From positions 2,999,123 through 3,063,122 of the forward strand of contig JAVGVS010000011.1 of assembly GCA_032718565.1 (NCBI GenBank): a stretch of DNA of 64,000 nt, read 5' to 3'. Made by a program: the position numbers and the translations under genes. The notes under the pieces were generated by a model. That model was given only the letters and a program-made list of their open reading frames with translations, did not search any database and was not told the DNA's origin. Shown one piece after another: positions 1-13,147 of the stretch. Numbering within the stretch: position 1 is the stretch's first letter; each line of letters starts with the position of its first letter. Source of the DNA: Distichodus sexfasciatus. Lineage: Eukaryota > Chordata > Actinopteri > Characiformes > Distichodontidae.

Positions 1-345
1 AGTCATACAAAAACAAGGAAAACGCTGCACACGTCTGGCAGAAATATCTGGAGTGCCTCTGGGTTTTGTCTGAGGTAAATGATGTTGTTTTTGTCACTGT
101 TTTACACGTCCATTTTTGTTAACCTGTTACTGGGTCTAACTACAGAAATGGTCAAGTTGAAAATCCAAATGTGTCCCCGTCTGAAACGTTTAAGTCGATA
201 TCAATGCAATAAACACCACTTCTTACATCCAGTATTAAAAAAGAACCCCTCAGATATTCAGGTGTCTAGATAAAGTGAGTCAATTTCCAGTCAAGCAGAA
301 ACAAATCTTAAGCTGGTGTAAATAACTCCATGCTTAATTCCTTAC

Positions 346-537
346 CTGGATGACTCTTCCATCTGCAGTGCCCAGGGTTGCCACCGTATGGTCCTGCACG
401 GGCACCACGGCTATGGAGGTAAGGAGAACATTCCGGAAGCGGCCGTTGAACCAGTCTTTACGTGGATGTGTCCTGGTTACCTCTAGCCTGTAGCCTTTCT
501 CGTGTTTCCCACAGCCATATGAATCACCAAAAGAGCT
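346..537 (-). CDS. met: met coding exon 3 (end of Sema domain), partial gene
   Basis: This exon encodes 64 residues of the hepatocyte growth factor receptor, covering the last strands of the extracellular ligand-binding Sema propeller. On the minus strand it follows a CAG acceptor (538-540) and ends ATC-CAG before a GTAAGG donor at 345. Both junctions are phase 0 and the exon is exactly 192 bp, which as I recall equals human MET exon 3. The translation contains the segments FNGRFRNVLLTSIAVV and HTVATLGTADGRVIQ, which align with the human LLTSI and LGTSEGR strands. It joins in frame to exon 2 at 11974. The following exons (PSI, IPT, transmembrane and kinase regions) lie outside the window. The paralogue mst1r has a similar domain, but the adjacent cav1 and cav2 point to met. 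Confidence 0.9.
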
Positions 538-3500
538 CTGGAGGGAAGCAATACGGCAGATTTTAAAAACACTAATATGTGGTTGGTTTGTAGAATGTGT
601 CCTTATTTTAAGAACTTGACCCGATAAACCCGAACTACGATATTATCAACAAATACAATCAAATTCCAGATATATCGAATAAATTATTGATGCTTAAAAT
701 GGACAATAAATGACAATTCAAAAAGAAATGAGATAGGAAATTAATCCTTCAAGCAGTAGACTGTCCACCAAAGGGAACACTGTAACTCCACCTCTAGTTT
801 TTTGTGTTTTTATACATTTCAATCTTATTGATCGAAAATGTATTTTACTGCACTTCTGCAAATTAAATGATGAAAGGTAACTTTTAAAAACTGCTTTACG
901 GTAAGGACTCGTAAATATAATAAAAGTTATGGAAAACTGTTTTATATTCAATCAAGACATCTTTAACAGGTTTTTCTTCTTATATTATCAGAGTATCATT
1001 GGTGTAAAAAAATCCCTTATCGATCATAGTTAAGTTCAGAGACAGTTTGAGTAACTGTCATAACAGGGACAGCTTTGGATATGCAGAATAAACATAAGAT
1101 CGATTTAATAACAAAACATACAATCTGACAAGTTATTATTATTAAACCCCACAGCAAACAGAGTTTAAGAAGAGAGAGGCTTTATAGCAGCTTGACATCG
1201 TCTGTGTGTCTCTTCTGGAGCTCAAATCATCACTGTCACAATCAGACGGCTGAACCCACAGATGGCAGCAATTCATGAGAAACCGGGTGGAATGTGGAAC
1301 TCTCCTACTGCTCATCTAAAATGTTCACTCCGTCCAGTTTTCTTTGGCCGTCATCACCACAACCTGTGGAGTTTAGAGGCTCATCTAGATTCTCCTACAT
1401 AGTTTTAGAGACACTTGAAGCAGACTGGTCTATGAAGTCTTCACTTTTTAAGAGAACTGGAACATTCGGTGGTGCTAAATGTTTATGTTCACTTTGTTTG
1501 ACTCCAAATCACCTGTTGTCAAAGGTGGAGGAAGGGGACCTTGAGGCTCACGTTTTAGTCAAGCTCTCAGGGTTACAGACCCCAGCATGAAGGCCAAGGC
1601 ACCATCAATAATTAATGAAACCAGACCCTGGCACCACAGGCCATGACTAAAGGAGCCAACCAAACACATGGAGAAGGCGGTTAATGATTAAGAGGCGAAT
1701 CACACCAATTCTCTTCAACCGGCATGCTGCTGATTCGTTTAAAAAAAAAAAAACCTTCAAACATTAAAGAGACAGTTTCTCCCTTGCCAGGAAGACAGGT
1801 GCAAAAGAATGAAGGGAAGCAATGAGTTTCAGAACCAGAGGGGCAACAGTACTTACACCTCACCCATTTCTCAAGTCTTTTCAGTGCTTCTTTCTCCCCG
1901 TCTCTCTACCACGGTGAGTAAGACGCATGAGTCACAGACGTGACGGCACTCAAGGCTTCATTTGAGGGCACGTCTCAAAGGGGAACTTTGAAGCTGCTGA
2001 GAACAATACAGCCAAGCGGTAAATCAGGCCAAAGGACCACTGGGCCCTGCTCCCATTACAAACTCGGAGCCAGATACGGAGGCACTTGCTGCACCACGGC
2101 CAGGTGAGCAGGAGAGAGGGGGGATCAGGCTGAGTGAAATGGCTCTATGCCCTTCCCCAGTGGACTGGAGGGCTTCTTTAACAGATACAGGCCGCTGAAA
2201 GAGACGGAGGAATGCAGGCGGGGAAGAGCTCCAACTTCTCTGTGATACAAGGTGCAGAGAGACACAAGATGGGAGGCGCAGGGGGAGACGGCCAGTGGAG
2301 GGCAGCTACTGATCCGAGTGCTTTGATGTGGCTTAAGCCTTATCGGGTTTACTTTGTGCAGTTACACAACTCAGTGATCAATCATGCAGCAACAACACCG
2401 CCGCTTTTCTCGCCCGAGGGGAGTGAGACACAAATTAGGAGTAACAGAAAGTTAAAACATCTTCACTAATACAATTATATGACTTAGTCAAAGTCAATAC
2501 TTCTTAAAAGAGCTTCAAATAAATTCTAAACCCTTTCACGCATAGTCCCCACTTGAGTGAATTTGACTCAGTGGATAAGAATTCAAGAATGAAAGGGATA
2601 CAATTGTGCAAAATTTTTTAGAAGTACATATAAGAGATTAACAATGGGATTTTTTATATTACTAAAATATTATTAAATATTTATATTATTTAAATATTAT
2701 ATTTCCAAGTCATGATGCGGTCATTATTTTCACAGTGTAAAAACTCAAGCAGGCTCTTTGGCTCAACACCAGCTGAAACATCCCAAGATTACACCCCTGC
2801 CTCAAGGCAAAAACCAAGATGGAGGGATTATTTTTATAGCCCACAAACATGGTATTTGTTGTGAGGTTGTGAAAGCAGATGGAGAGAGCCAAACAAAAAG
2901 GGAAAAAAGTGCATTCCTCCGATTGTGTGGAGACACTGCAAGGATCAAGGGAAGAAAATGGAAAAAACGTGAACAGTGTTTTGACAGGTTTCAGCAGCCA
3001 TTACGCTGAGCCCAGAGTCAGGTCCGTCTCACGGGGCCTGATGTTGTCATAGCAGTGAGGGGTTTGTTCAGGTTATGGGGTTATGTGTGCTTTTTGCATG
3101 GCCTCATCTTTCACTCTTGCTGTCCCTTCTCTCTTCTCTAATTCTTCTCCCTGATCATTTCTGAAACTCATATGAACATCCATGAAGTAAACACAATGGG
3201 CCTCATTTTTTCAGAGGACGATTTGTTCTTACAACCTGCTTATGAAGTTTTCACAAAGATTCTGACATTCACCAGTGTTTTCTTATTTGAAATTTGTTCT
3301 CAGGTAAGAGCAGAGACTACAGGTGAAGAGCACTCCTATGCACATTTTGTTGCATGTCTATTTGTGCAAAAATGAACCTACTGGGTTTTCTAGAATTCAA
3401 CAGTTGTATAATATTACACTATTTAAATGTCTTAACTTTTAGAGAAAAAAAATTAAGAAAACATCTACAGTATTTTTATGTTTGGCATAAAAATCTTTTT

Positions 3501-4974
3501 TGTACAAAAAAAGCTTCTACTTGCCTTTGTGCTGCCTCACTGCTCATGGCATTACCACAACTTTGGAGGCGACTGACTTTCAAATCTATAAAAACTAACC
3601 TGAAGCAAAGTGTTATGACTGCGATGAAAAACAAGAGCTGTGGTAAAGACAGGGCCGGCTCAAACTTGGCTCTGGTTTAACAATTAAAGCGTCTCCCATT
3701 GTGTCCAGCATAATGGCGGGCTGATAGAGTTACTGAGACCCACCTTTGGTGTTTTACAGCTTTATGGCCTTTGGCGTCACCTCTACGAGGCCTGATCTGA
3801 GTGAAAGGAGATCTGCAGGCCAAAATGTCACCGCCACACGCTCACTGTTCCACCTCAGACTGAGCTACAGTTCGGTGGAGACTGCAGTTGTGCACAAGGC
3901 CGGGTGCTGAAGGTCTAAGACTCCACACTTCAGCCCGATAGCTGCCCTTTGACTGAAATAACATGGCCTTTGACCCCATGCAGCATGTGCAGCCTGTGTG
4001 TGTGTGTTTAGCCCACCAGTACCAACGGGTCGTTGTTGGAAGGGACACCCCACCTGTACGTTTGTACGGCACGTTAGCCGGCAACCCGACTCTGGTGTTG
4101 CTGCAGTTTCTTAGATTACTGGGTCACGGGGATCAGCAGTGTGGTGTAATCAGAGAAGCTGGCAATAATGTCGGATTAGACCACAGCACCATGAAAGGGA
4201 CTGGAGCACTGATGGCAGACTAACGGTCTGCAAATGACCTCAGCAACATGACCAGACCTACAGTCCACAATCGGTGCAACACCTAGTCACTCTCAGAAAT
4301 TTCACTTATTTATCAAACAAGAGTCTTTGGCTGGCTTGAATATTTAGGTTTTTAAAATTCATCTTTCCTAGGCACTGAATCAAAGGCAAGTGAGCTTCTT
4401 CTAGGTTTTTGAAAACAGGATTCGAAAGAAAAGAAGCCTTTCCATTGAGAGGTAAAACATCTTCAGGAACCTTAAAGAAGGTCTAGTTGTACACTCTTCC
4501 TCCTGTTCTCCTCTTCCTCTCAAACCTCAGTCGCCAGACTGGGATCAGTCCAGTGATCCGTCAGCAGACGCCTTTGTTCCTCGCTAAAGTTTCCTCCTAA
4601 GTAACATGGCACGGTCTAGTTCAGCCGCTCAACACGCTACATAAACACATAATTCAATGGTGCGCATGCACACACACACACACACAAGAGTGACTTATAG
4701 CACATAGAGAAGAAAGCTGTTCTTAGTTGCTAAAAGTCATGCATCCCTTAGGCTAGAGATCCACATAATCTTCCAGTTATCGTTAGCTACAATACACATT
4801 TTGGTTAAGCACCTCTTAAATCTGTTTTCATGACAGTGTAGCAGATTAAGCCAAGACATAATAAAAGACAGAAAAGGCAGAGGAGGAAACAGGACATTAG
4901 AGATACAAAAGACTTCTCAACAATCAATGTTGTGCTGGAAGATTAATCAAACCAAAATCAAAGGAAAAATTAAC

Positions 4975-5095
4975 ACCAAACTGAGATCCTGAGCAAGGTT
5001 GTTAACCCTAATTTGGGGTTGACTGCCCCAGTAATTGGGAATTGTAAGTCGCCCCCGCATAAGAGCCTCTGACAAATGTGTCAATGTAAATAAAA
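4975..5095 (+). repeat. Dispersed fish repeat, 'gagcaagg...aagtcgc...aaatgta' tail family
   Basis: The stretch runs from TGAGCAAGGTTGTTAACCC to AATGTGTCAATGTAAAT, with a central TGTAAGTCGC. The same order of words recurs at 39775-39860 and 55185-55285, and inverted at 55985-56115 and 58835-58975, so it is an interspersed family. Its class is not clear from these fragments. Confidence 0.6.
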
Positions 5096-7737
5096 ATTGT
5101 ACAGTTACAAGACATACATTTATAATAATGTTGGTATGAACCAATAATACAGGACCATCTTGAAGAAAATAAATCACAATTGGAACATTGCTCAGAAAAA
5201 TCACAATTTAGATGTTTTCACCAAATCGTTCAGCCCAGTGCCCTACTGTACAGTCACCATGCTTCTGACTTAATGATGCAGGAGTCGCCTTCTGGCTTCT
5301 TGACAGAAACATCAGTAAAGTGACGTGGAGAGCTCCCAAAGCATTTATAGAAGCACTCCTGAGCGTTGCACATTCATCCAATTAGAGTAACAGACAACTA
5401 AAAACGAGGGATAATTTAGTGTCAGAACCACTCCATAAACCCAGTCTCTTGCCAATTACCGCTGCAGTATAGATCCATTCAAAGCATTAGTGAAAAACAT
5501 CCATTTATTACAACAGACAAAAGATTCCTCCCATCCACAACCATGTCAGAACATGCCGCCAATGCGGACAAGGCATGGATAAATGTAACTGAAGGGCAAA
5601 AAGCATGCTCCTAAAACCAAAGCAGTGATACGACCTTCTAAAAAGATCAATCCAGTATTTGAAACCAGAAAGTAATGAACAAAATACCCTTCAAAACTCT
5701 GGTTTGCAGCAGTCCAGAATAATCTATTCCAATCCTGAGTGGGGCGACTTGGCAGACTGTGTTCCCCCTCTGATGATCTCATGGTTCTTCACGTCTGATC
5801 GTGCAAATTGTGCCTTTGACAGGAGAAACCAGACCTACAGACTTTTCGTAGTAAGCATCTGCAGAAATGGGAAAAACCTCTGTTCTCAATTTTGGTCTAT
5901 TAAACTTTTTTTAAAAACATTTTTGCTGACCTTTCTTAAACCGCTAGAAAAAGATGCCTTGCAAGCTCAAGAAAAGCTCCAAATAAATGTAATGTTCAGC
6001 TGTTCTGAACCTGCCAATGAATATACTCGTTTGTGTGTCATGGTGTGAAAAAAAGATGTTCGCCACATTCATTAACTGTTCTCTGGAGGACTGGAAGTGA
6101 CAGCATCCCTCCTCCTCTATTGAAGAAGAGATGGAAGACAGCAGCAGGTATTATTACTCAGTGTGGCAGGAGCGTGTTCATACTCATGCCAGCATACAGA
6201 CAGGAGCCAGATAAGACAAGAGTTCAGCTCAACAAATCCCAACCTGGGAGGGAGCAGCTCAACCGTGGATAAGAACAAACAACACATGCTGAGGTCTTAA
6301 CTTCAATTCCAAAACTCTGTGTCAACTTGAACATAACTGCAAGGACCTGCCAAAATGGGTATGTGTCATATATGATTTATGAGAACAAATTAATATGATA
6401 TTGTGTTTAAACAGCATGTAATATGCTGTTTGCGGCAAATGTCACACAATGGTATCACTCTGGACCTCAACCTTGTGTAGCTTCTGCAATTCAAATAAAC
6501 AAAATTCATGCATGATATTGCATAATAAAAACTTTTTATCCATGTGAGGTCCCGTCGCGACTAAAATACTTGGGGCTCGCTCCAAAATTCCTCCACTCAT
6601 AGTTATCACACTCCTCACCCCAAAAAGGCAGACAGCGAACAGGTGGTATGCTTTACTTTTATGATATACCGTCTAAGCACAAGCTAGCTATTATGCCAAA
6701 AGCATAAAGCCAACGCAACAAATGGGAAACAAACATGGTTATAACGTGTGATGCCCCGAATCACCAAGAAACAATGGATCATTGTCCAAACTTTTCACAC
6801 GTATAAAACCACTGGGAGCCGATGTCTCATACTATCTTTTTTCACACTTCAAAGGTCTTTGAAGATTGCATTTGGGATAAGGCATTAACACATCTGTTTG
6901 TTTTCTGACTTTGAAAGTACGGGAACAGAACCATAACAGAACAGCAGCAGTCTCTATACTCAATTTTGTTTATTTGAGCATTGAATGTGCAGAATCAGAT
7001 TTGAGAAACTTCACATAAAGGTACTTTGGCTTTGTACTGATTTCAGATAACATTTCAGGTCCATTCTATTAGCTGACTTAAGCAGGATCTTTTCATGCCC
7101 CACTAAACCCACAGCTCAGGGTGTCAGGTAAAAGCTCAAGCTCCATTCACAGACTAATTTAACTAGCTGTGTCTGCTGAGGGATAAGACTTATAAGAGCT
7201 GAGTGACCCTCTGAAAGAACAGCCACCAATGGTTCAGATAAGCACTTATTTGCCATTTACCATTGTGTGCAAGCTCAGGAGGTGATAAAAGTGAATAGTC
7301 ACTGGCCAGACAAAGCCCCCCTCCATTACTTAAGCACACAATCATTCACACAGGATCCAACAGGCCCATTGTATGAGTAGAAACGTCATATAGGACCAGA
7401 CCTGCAGTGGATATTGCGGTAGAGTGGTAAAGGTGAAAACAATGTACAAAGCTTTAGCCACTGACTAAAGTTTTGATCGTTTTAGTTTGCATCACAGATT
7501 GTTAATTTATTACAAAACCTAATATACATTGTAGATTCGATCATTTTATTAAAATGTAGTATTTAGGCTTGTACTTTCTTAACATTTTAAAGTTATTCTA
7601 ATTTCTTGTATTTCATTTTAAATGAGTTGCACAAGCTCAGGTTTGAAACAAGTTTATATTTTTCTCTGTGGTGTACTCGTATTTATGTTTGTGGCATATA
7701 ATGAAACTTATTTAGTCAAGATCATAATTTAAGCATT

Positions 7738-7785
7738 TCATTGCTTCATGTAACAAGGATAGCACCTTGTTACATGAAGCAATGA
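7738..7785. repeat. Perfect 21-bp inverted repeat (hairpin)
   Basis: The arms at 7738-7758 and 7765-7785 are exact reverse complements of each other and are separated by a 6-bp loop, ATAGCA. The pairing breaks immediately outside the arms. It lies inside met intron 2. It is too short for a typical microRNA precursor, and I saw no terminal sequences of a known transposon family. Confidence 0.9.
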
Positions 7786-7925
7786 GATCAAGCATTGGTC
7801 GGTGGAGTAGCCTGGGGTCATGCTCCTCTTCAGTGGGTTTTGTGATTCAGACACAGGAGAGGGAATGAATTAACCTGACAGGAGGGAGTGGCAATGAGTT
7901 ACGCTCTGACTGTGTGTGAGTCTGC

Positions 7926-7928
<3 letters not shown>

Positions 7929-7962
<34 letters not shown>

Positions 7963-7973
7963 GAGGGGGGGGG
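7929..7973. repeat. (TG)n microsatellite followed by a G run
   Basis: About 16 TG units run into a G-rich tract broken by one A (7960-7973). It is simple sequence inside met intron 2. Confidence 0.95.
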
Positions 7974-8464
7974 TGATGTGAAGCAAAACATAAGGTGCAT
8001 AACAGATTCAATGAAAAACCCCAAACCAAAAAGCAGGAAATTACTGCTGCGATTAAAAACGAGGAAGTGGGTGGCATGGCAAACGCTACACATTAACAAA
8101 CATGCCTACAGGCCAGTTACTCATCAAGCATGAAACCCTTTAAAAAAATGCGTCTTGCTAATACACATGTAGCTGGCTTCAGCCTCAAAATTGCAGACAG
8201 GAATTCAGAGCTGGAAGGCAGCATAAAAACACCTTGTTGGAAGTGCACAAGAAGGTGAGGGAGTCTCGTCTGTAAACAAACAGAACGCTGTGTATCCTGC
8301 AGCTATAATATAATGAACAAAAAGACTGAAGTGCTGTCCAGCTGCGCTCCTTCAGACGACAGATTGCAAGCGCAGACAAAGTTTATCAGTTACTGTTGTG
8401 TGCTTATCTGCTTTATGGGCCTTCTTCTAACCCCTGGTCCCCCTTCACCAAACCCTCCACCCTC

Positions 8465-8690
8465 CCCCCAAAAACAGACAGACAGAGAGAATGAGAGAGA
8501 TGGACTGAAAGACAGACTCTTTAGAAAGGGGGAGACCTATAGAGGAGATTGAGGGAGGAAGGGAGAAGAAAGGAAAACAGACAGACAGACAGACAAACTG
8601 AGCAAAGAGACAGAGAGAGACAGAGATGCAGAGGGAAGGAGGGACAAAGACAGAGACAGAGACAGAGATGCAGCGGGAAGGAGGGAGATG
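8465..8690. repeat. Purine-rich (CAGA/GACA/GAGA) simple sequence
   Basis: Degenerate runs of GACAGACA, GAGACAGAGA and GGGAAGGAGG repeat through this interval, so open frames on either strand here are compositional artefacts. It lies within met intron 2. Confidence 0.8.
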
Positions 8691-9309
8691 TTTTCATCTG
8701 TTTCTATTGTCTGACTTTGCTGTAAGTAAATATTACAGTATTTAATGAGCAGTGTGTGAAATTTACAACCATAAGAATGACAGAACTCCGCCCAACAGGT
8801 GCTGGCATGACTGAGAGAGAAACTGAGAGAGGAGGAGGAGTGTCCTGCACCTGGACACCAGCTGCCCTCTCCCCTCCTGCTCCCGTTATGGTCCAGAGTC
8901 ACGCAGAGGCGTGTGCCAACTAAAGCTCACCACACGGCACTGATGCTGTGAGAAAACATGCAGCTGCATATGTACACCTGCCTTACTACTCAGAGCTGAT
9001 GATGCATGGTGTGTGTGTAAGAGAGAGAGAGAGAATGTACAGGAAGAGCAAATCAAGGTGAACAGACTTACCAAACTCCAGCACCACATTTTATAACGCT
9101 ACACTTGAATTTGTTCTCATTTATTCACATTTACTCATGTGCACAACTTATCACAGCCTTGCTGAAGACAGAACGAGGCAGACAGGATTCAACAGGTATG
9201 TTGTCTTTCACTATAACTGTTTCTTCACAGACTGCAGGAAACCTCCCACATCTGAGCAATGACCTGTGGACGATACTCTGTTTCGCTGCTTTGTACAAAC
9301 ACGACTAAG

Positions 9310-9580
9310 TAAAAGCCCATACTGACACACACACAGAGCTGGATCTTGCTATCTTTGTGAGATACTTCCTTTAACACCCATAATTTCACCCAAATTTTTA
9401 AGATCTACACCTATACTACAGCTACACCTAGCCTCAGTAACCTATAAGAACTTGTTCTCACATATACACCACAATCTGACAAATATCTTTTAGAACACAT
9501 TCGGATCTTCACAAATACCTAAAAATCTGCACACACACATGCCACAGCTTGCTGTCGATCCTACGTGCCATCCACAGTGT
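9310..9580 (-). repeat. Fish 'tgtggggacattt / ggttaaggttag' dispersed repeat, diverged copy
   Basis: The segment holds AAGATCTACACC, ACTACAGCTACACCTAG and CTCAGTAACC, then CAATCTGACAAAT. These words appear in the same order at 17400-17600, and partly at 61980-62045. The intact-looking copy at 62690-62960 carries the complement (GGTTACTGAGGTTAAGG). The exact ends are not clear. Confidence 0.5.
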
Positions 9581-11973
9581 AGAGCCCATGACCCCCATCC
9601 TTACGCTATCACAAAACAACAAGATTGCATATGGAACATTGCAGGAATTGTGTATGGTGTATTCTTCCTGAAAACAACAAACTATAATTTCCATAAAGCA
9701 TCCTAAAATCGATAAACTTGAAGTAATTGTTTCCTTACACTTTTAAGCTCTATCTACAATCATGCTCATTTAGCCACAAGTGCTGTTATAATTAAAATGG
9801 ATGTCAATCAAACCCCACTCCATCGAAATTATATTACACTCTGTAATCAATCAAGCTTCACATTCAATTTAAAAGCAATCAGCATTTGCCAGCTGTTTGG
9901 CTAATCAATTCTAATCAAATGATCATTTTGACTTTAAAAGTGCCTGTTTGTTATGTTAGTCATAAGAGACCCCTCCCATTAAAAGCAGTCTGATGATGTT
10001 CCATTCTTTATGAAGCCTCCACTACTATGCAAATTAGAGATTGATATGCATGTCTGTCCATATTGCTGACAGATATATCTAGGCAAAGGCAGATGCAGGG
10101 ATCAATAGTTTTAAGAGCCTCTCTTTCGCATTAAATAAATGAACTTCAACATTTATTTACACAGCAATTCAACTGACTCTATATCATTCCCATATAGCAG
10201 CTCCAAATTTCATTAAAATTCCGCTGGAATTCTAAGATTTTAATGATAATCATACTTAACTAAAACCACAAAATTTAGTAACATCTTGAGGACCAAATAC
10301 ACAAACAACGCTCCAATTCATCAACCCACACTGTATTTAAACTATGTATTTATTGCTCTGATAAGAACAGATAAGAAAAAAACTGGCACCGTGTAGCATA
10401 TGGCACTAACTAAAGTTATAAATCCAACGGATGGCACCAAGAATCCCGTCACTCTCATGACAACAAGGTAAACAATGAGAGCACTGAAGTTAAGATTCGT
10501 TAAGCAGGACTATGCACGCGTCCATCTCTTGTCACTTCTTCATTTCTGTTTTAAATTTGCCCTGATGCTTGAAAGTATTGAAACTCCTACAAGAGTAAAC
10601 ACTCCTATTGGGGAAACTTATCTACAGTAAAAAAAAGTGCTCATCCAGTGACATTAAAAGCCATCTTGGCTACGGAACATCTATATAATGTGAACTGATA
10701 GGAGCTGTGCTGATAGTGAGCGGATGACAATGTTTAGAGCAGGAGATACGCAGAACAATAATATTTGAGGTGGCTGAGTCGAGTCGGCGGGTTTTCTGCT
10801 GTGATGGATGAGGAGCACTTTGTAAGTTTGGACAGATGAAGAACGAGGGGCGCTGAAAAACTTCAGCAGACCGGAGAGCAGAAGGACATGGAACAGTATG
10901 TGGAAGAGGGGAACAGTGTCACCGCATCCGTTAAACCAACCAGATCGAAGACACCTGTAGGGGTTTTTGACATCTTTCATTGTCCACAGCACAGAGATTC
11001 AGATAAGAGAGATTTACAAGTCTAAAGGCTGGTCCCTCAGTGTCGCTTGTGATTCCTCCCTGCAAACCTGTAACCCTCCTCCGATGCTGACAACTCACGG
11101 TTATTTCAGAGAAAATAGTAAATTCAACATGCTAATGTTGTTAATAACTGCTTCCTTATGGAAATGGTGTGAGGGGATGTGACTGGGGAGTTACATTATA
11201 CGCTTCTTGGAGCTTTTTGTATGTGCATTTACAGGGATTGGTTTCAGTGCCCTCAGGAAGAGGGTTTTGGTCAGACTCTTGTCTAATTCAGATCCTGATT
11301 TTCCACCAGGCTGCCTGAACCACGTTCCTCTGTCAACGTTCATCACAGTTCAGAGAACTTTAGCTACGCATGCCGACCGTTTACAAGGCCACAGTCTGAA
11401 TATCTCTACATGATCATTACAAGCCATTAACAAACATCTTTAACTATGCAGATTGTTGCATAACTCTGCTCTGCAATGAATTCTTGGAAGCAAGAGAAAT
11501 GGATTTATTGACAAACTCCTCAGGGACTCATCGGCAGTTAAATTCATGTCATTATTGATTGCCATAGTTTAGCGATTGATCCAATCCATGCAGATGGATG
11601 AGAATCAGGCAGTTCGGTGATTTATAGCCATGTGAGAGAGAGAGAAGATGCGATTGAGGGGCGGTGACAAAGTGTCAGACCTGCTTAACGAGGGTTGTGG
11701 CATATTTTCAGATGTTTTGTAATGGCTGCTTAGAACGCATTACCCATCACATACACATAGAGACACATAAAATGCCAAATTTTTTAGTCTTGAAGCAACA
11801 TCATAAATACTGAATTTGTGTGGACGTTACTGTAAAATTTTAACAGCATCCTCAAAAGTGAATCCCAAAAATAGTATATGTTGATTGCTTCAACAGAGAC
11901 TTCAGTAAGCATGCAACTTCATTATTCACACTAAAAACTTTTATTCTCTTCATAAACTTGCTTATCAAATTAC

Positions 11974-13147
11974 CTGATTATAGGGTTTCGTCTCAGAGCC
12001 AGATAAGTGGTAGAGAGGCTTGATGTAGCCACCCTTCATGAAGTCCCGGAAGAAGTTGTTGATTTCGGCGATGGAGATGACACACACCGTAGAACTGGCC
12101 ATAGCTTCGGGAGAGTCTGGTTTGCTGCGAGCAAAGGCAGCGAACAGTACATCCTCCCCTTCCTTCAAATCCATCTCCTTCCGCAGGTCCTTTCCAGCTT
12201 TGGCCACGTGTGCTGCCTGAAGGATGTTGAAGACCATCTGGGTGGACCGCTTCTTCCTTCCTTTCTCTGAGTAGATGCACTCGAACGGCATCTCCACATA
12301 GTGCAGAAGTTCTAGATCGGAGGTGCAAGTGCGTACAATGCGAGTGTGGAAGGCCTTGGAGCTGCCGCTTTCTCTCTGCACGGTGAGAAAGTATACATAT
12401 GGGCCACTGGTGAAAGAATAAACGTAGTGGAGGGGATAGTTCCCACGCAAGGCTGGTGCCAGGTCCATGTAGGACTGTTCTGAGATGAACTCAAATCGGT
12501 CTTGAGTCTCCCACATCTTCCGCACTGAAATGGTGTGGTGAAGTCGTGGAGAAAAAGTCAGGGAAGAGTTGAGGGGCTCCGAATTAGCGACGAAGAACCT
12601 CACCACGCCACCCACTTCCACATTAACGATCTGAGTTCCCGCAGGGCCAGCGACGTAATGGCTGCCGTCTTTGTTATGCGAGCCCATGCAGTCAGGCCTA
12701 ATGTCCAGCTCACCGTCTTCCAGAAGGTACCGGCTACAGACACCATTACCCACTGTGCCACAGCTGAAGAGTTCATGGTCGTAGTAGTTCTCCATCAGTA
12801 GCGCCATGTTAGTGTTATTAGTGTTGGGCGGTTTGTCTCTGCAGCCCTCACAAGCACTGCATCGGGGATCCTCATGAACAGGACCTGTTTTATACTCATA
12901 CACCTTTTTGAGATCTCCTGACAATGCATAGAGTTTGTTGGTAGTTCCCATATACACAGTTCCATTGAAAACTAGAAGCTTCTGGATAGGTGAGTCTGAA
13001 GCAAAGTGGGGGAGGTCATAGGTAACTGAGAGATTGAGTTTAGGGATTTCTCTTGGTTCTTTGCATTGTCCATTTGTGTTCCACCACAACATCTGGAGAA
13101 TGATGAGAATGCAAGTGGCTCTAGAGATGGTAGATGTCATTTTGTTT
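11974..13147 (-). CDS. met: met exon 2: start codon, signal peptide and most of the Sema domain
   Basis: This exon encodes the first 389 residues of the HGF receptor tyrosine kinase. The ATG is at 13140-13138. A CCCTACAG acceptor ends at 13148, leaving only 7 bp of leader (AAACAAA) in this exon, so the upstream in-frame ATG at 13188 is intronic and was not used. A hydrophobic signal peptide (ILIILQMLWW) leads to the NGQCKEPRE mature start, close to human NGECKE. The Sema segments YEYKTGPV, NMALLMENYYD, YFLTVQRE and FNILQAAHV are characteristic of MET. A furin-type site, RKKR|S (residues 295-298), marks the alpha/beta cleavage and corresponds to the human site. Several N-glycosylation sequons are present. 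The exon ends in phase 0 at CAG|GTAATT and joins exon 3. Human exon 2 encodes 400 residues, so this one is slightly shorter. Confidence 0.96.

Larger units (their letters stand above)
538..11973 (-). other. met: met intron 2 (11.4 kb)
   Basis: This long intron separates met coding exons 2 and 3 and opens with the donor GTAATT at 11973. No other exon can be supported inside it. It holds a dispersed repeat at 4975-5095, a perfect hairpin at 7738-7785, a GT microsatellite with an adjoining G run near 7929-7973, purine-rich simple sequence at 8465-8690, a fish repeat at 9310-9580, and an AT-rich stretch (9790-10260) dense in homeodomain and POU-type words. The remaining sequence shows nothing I can name. 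Confidence 0.8.
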
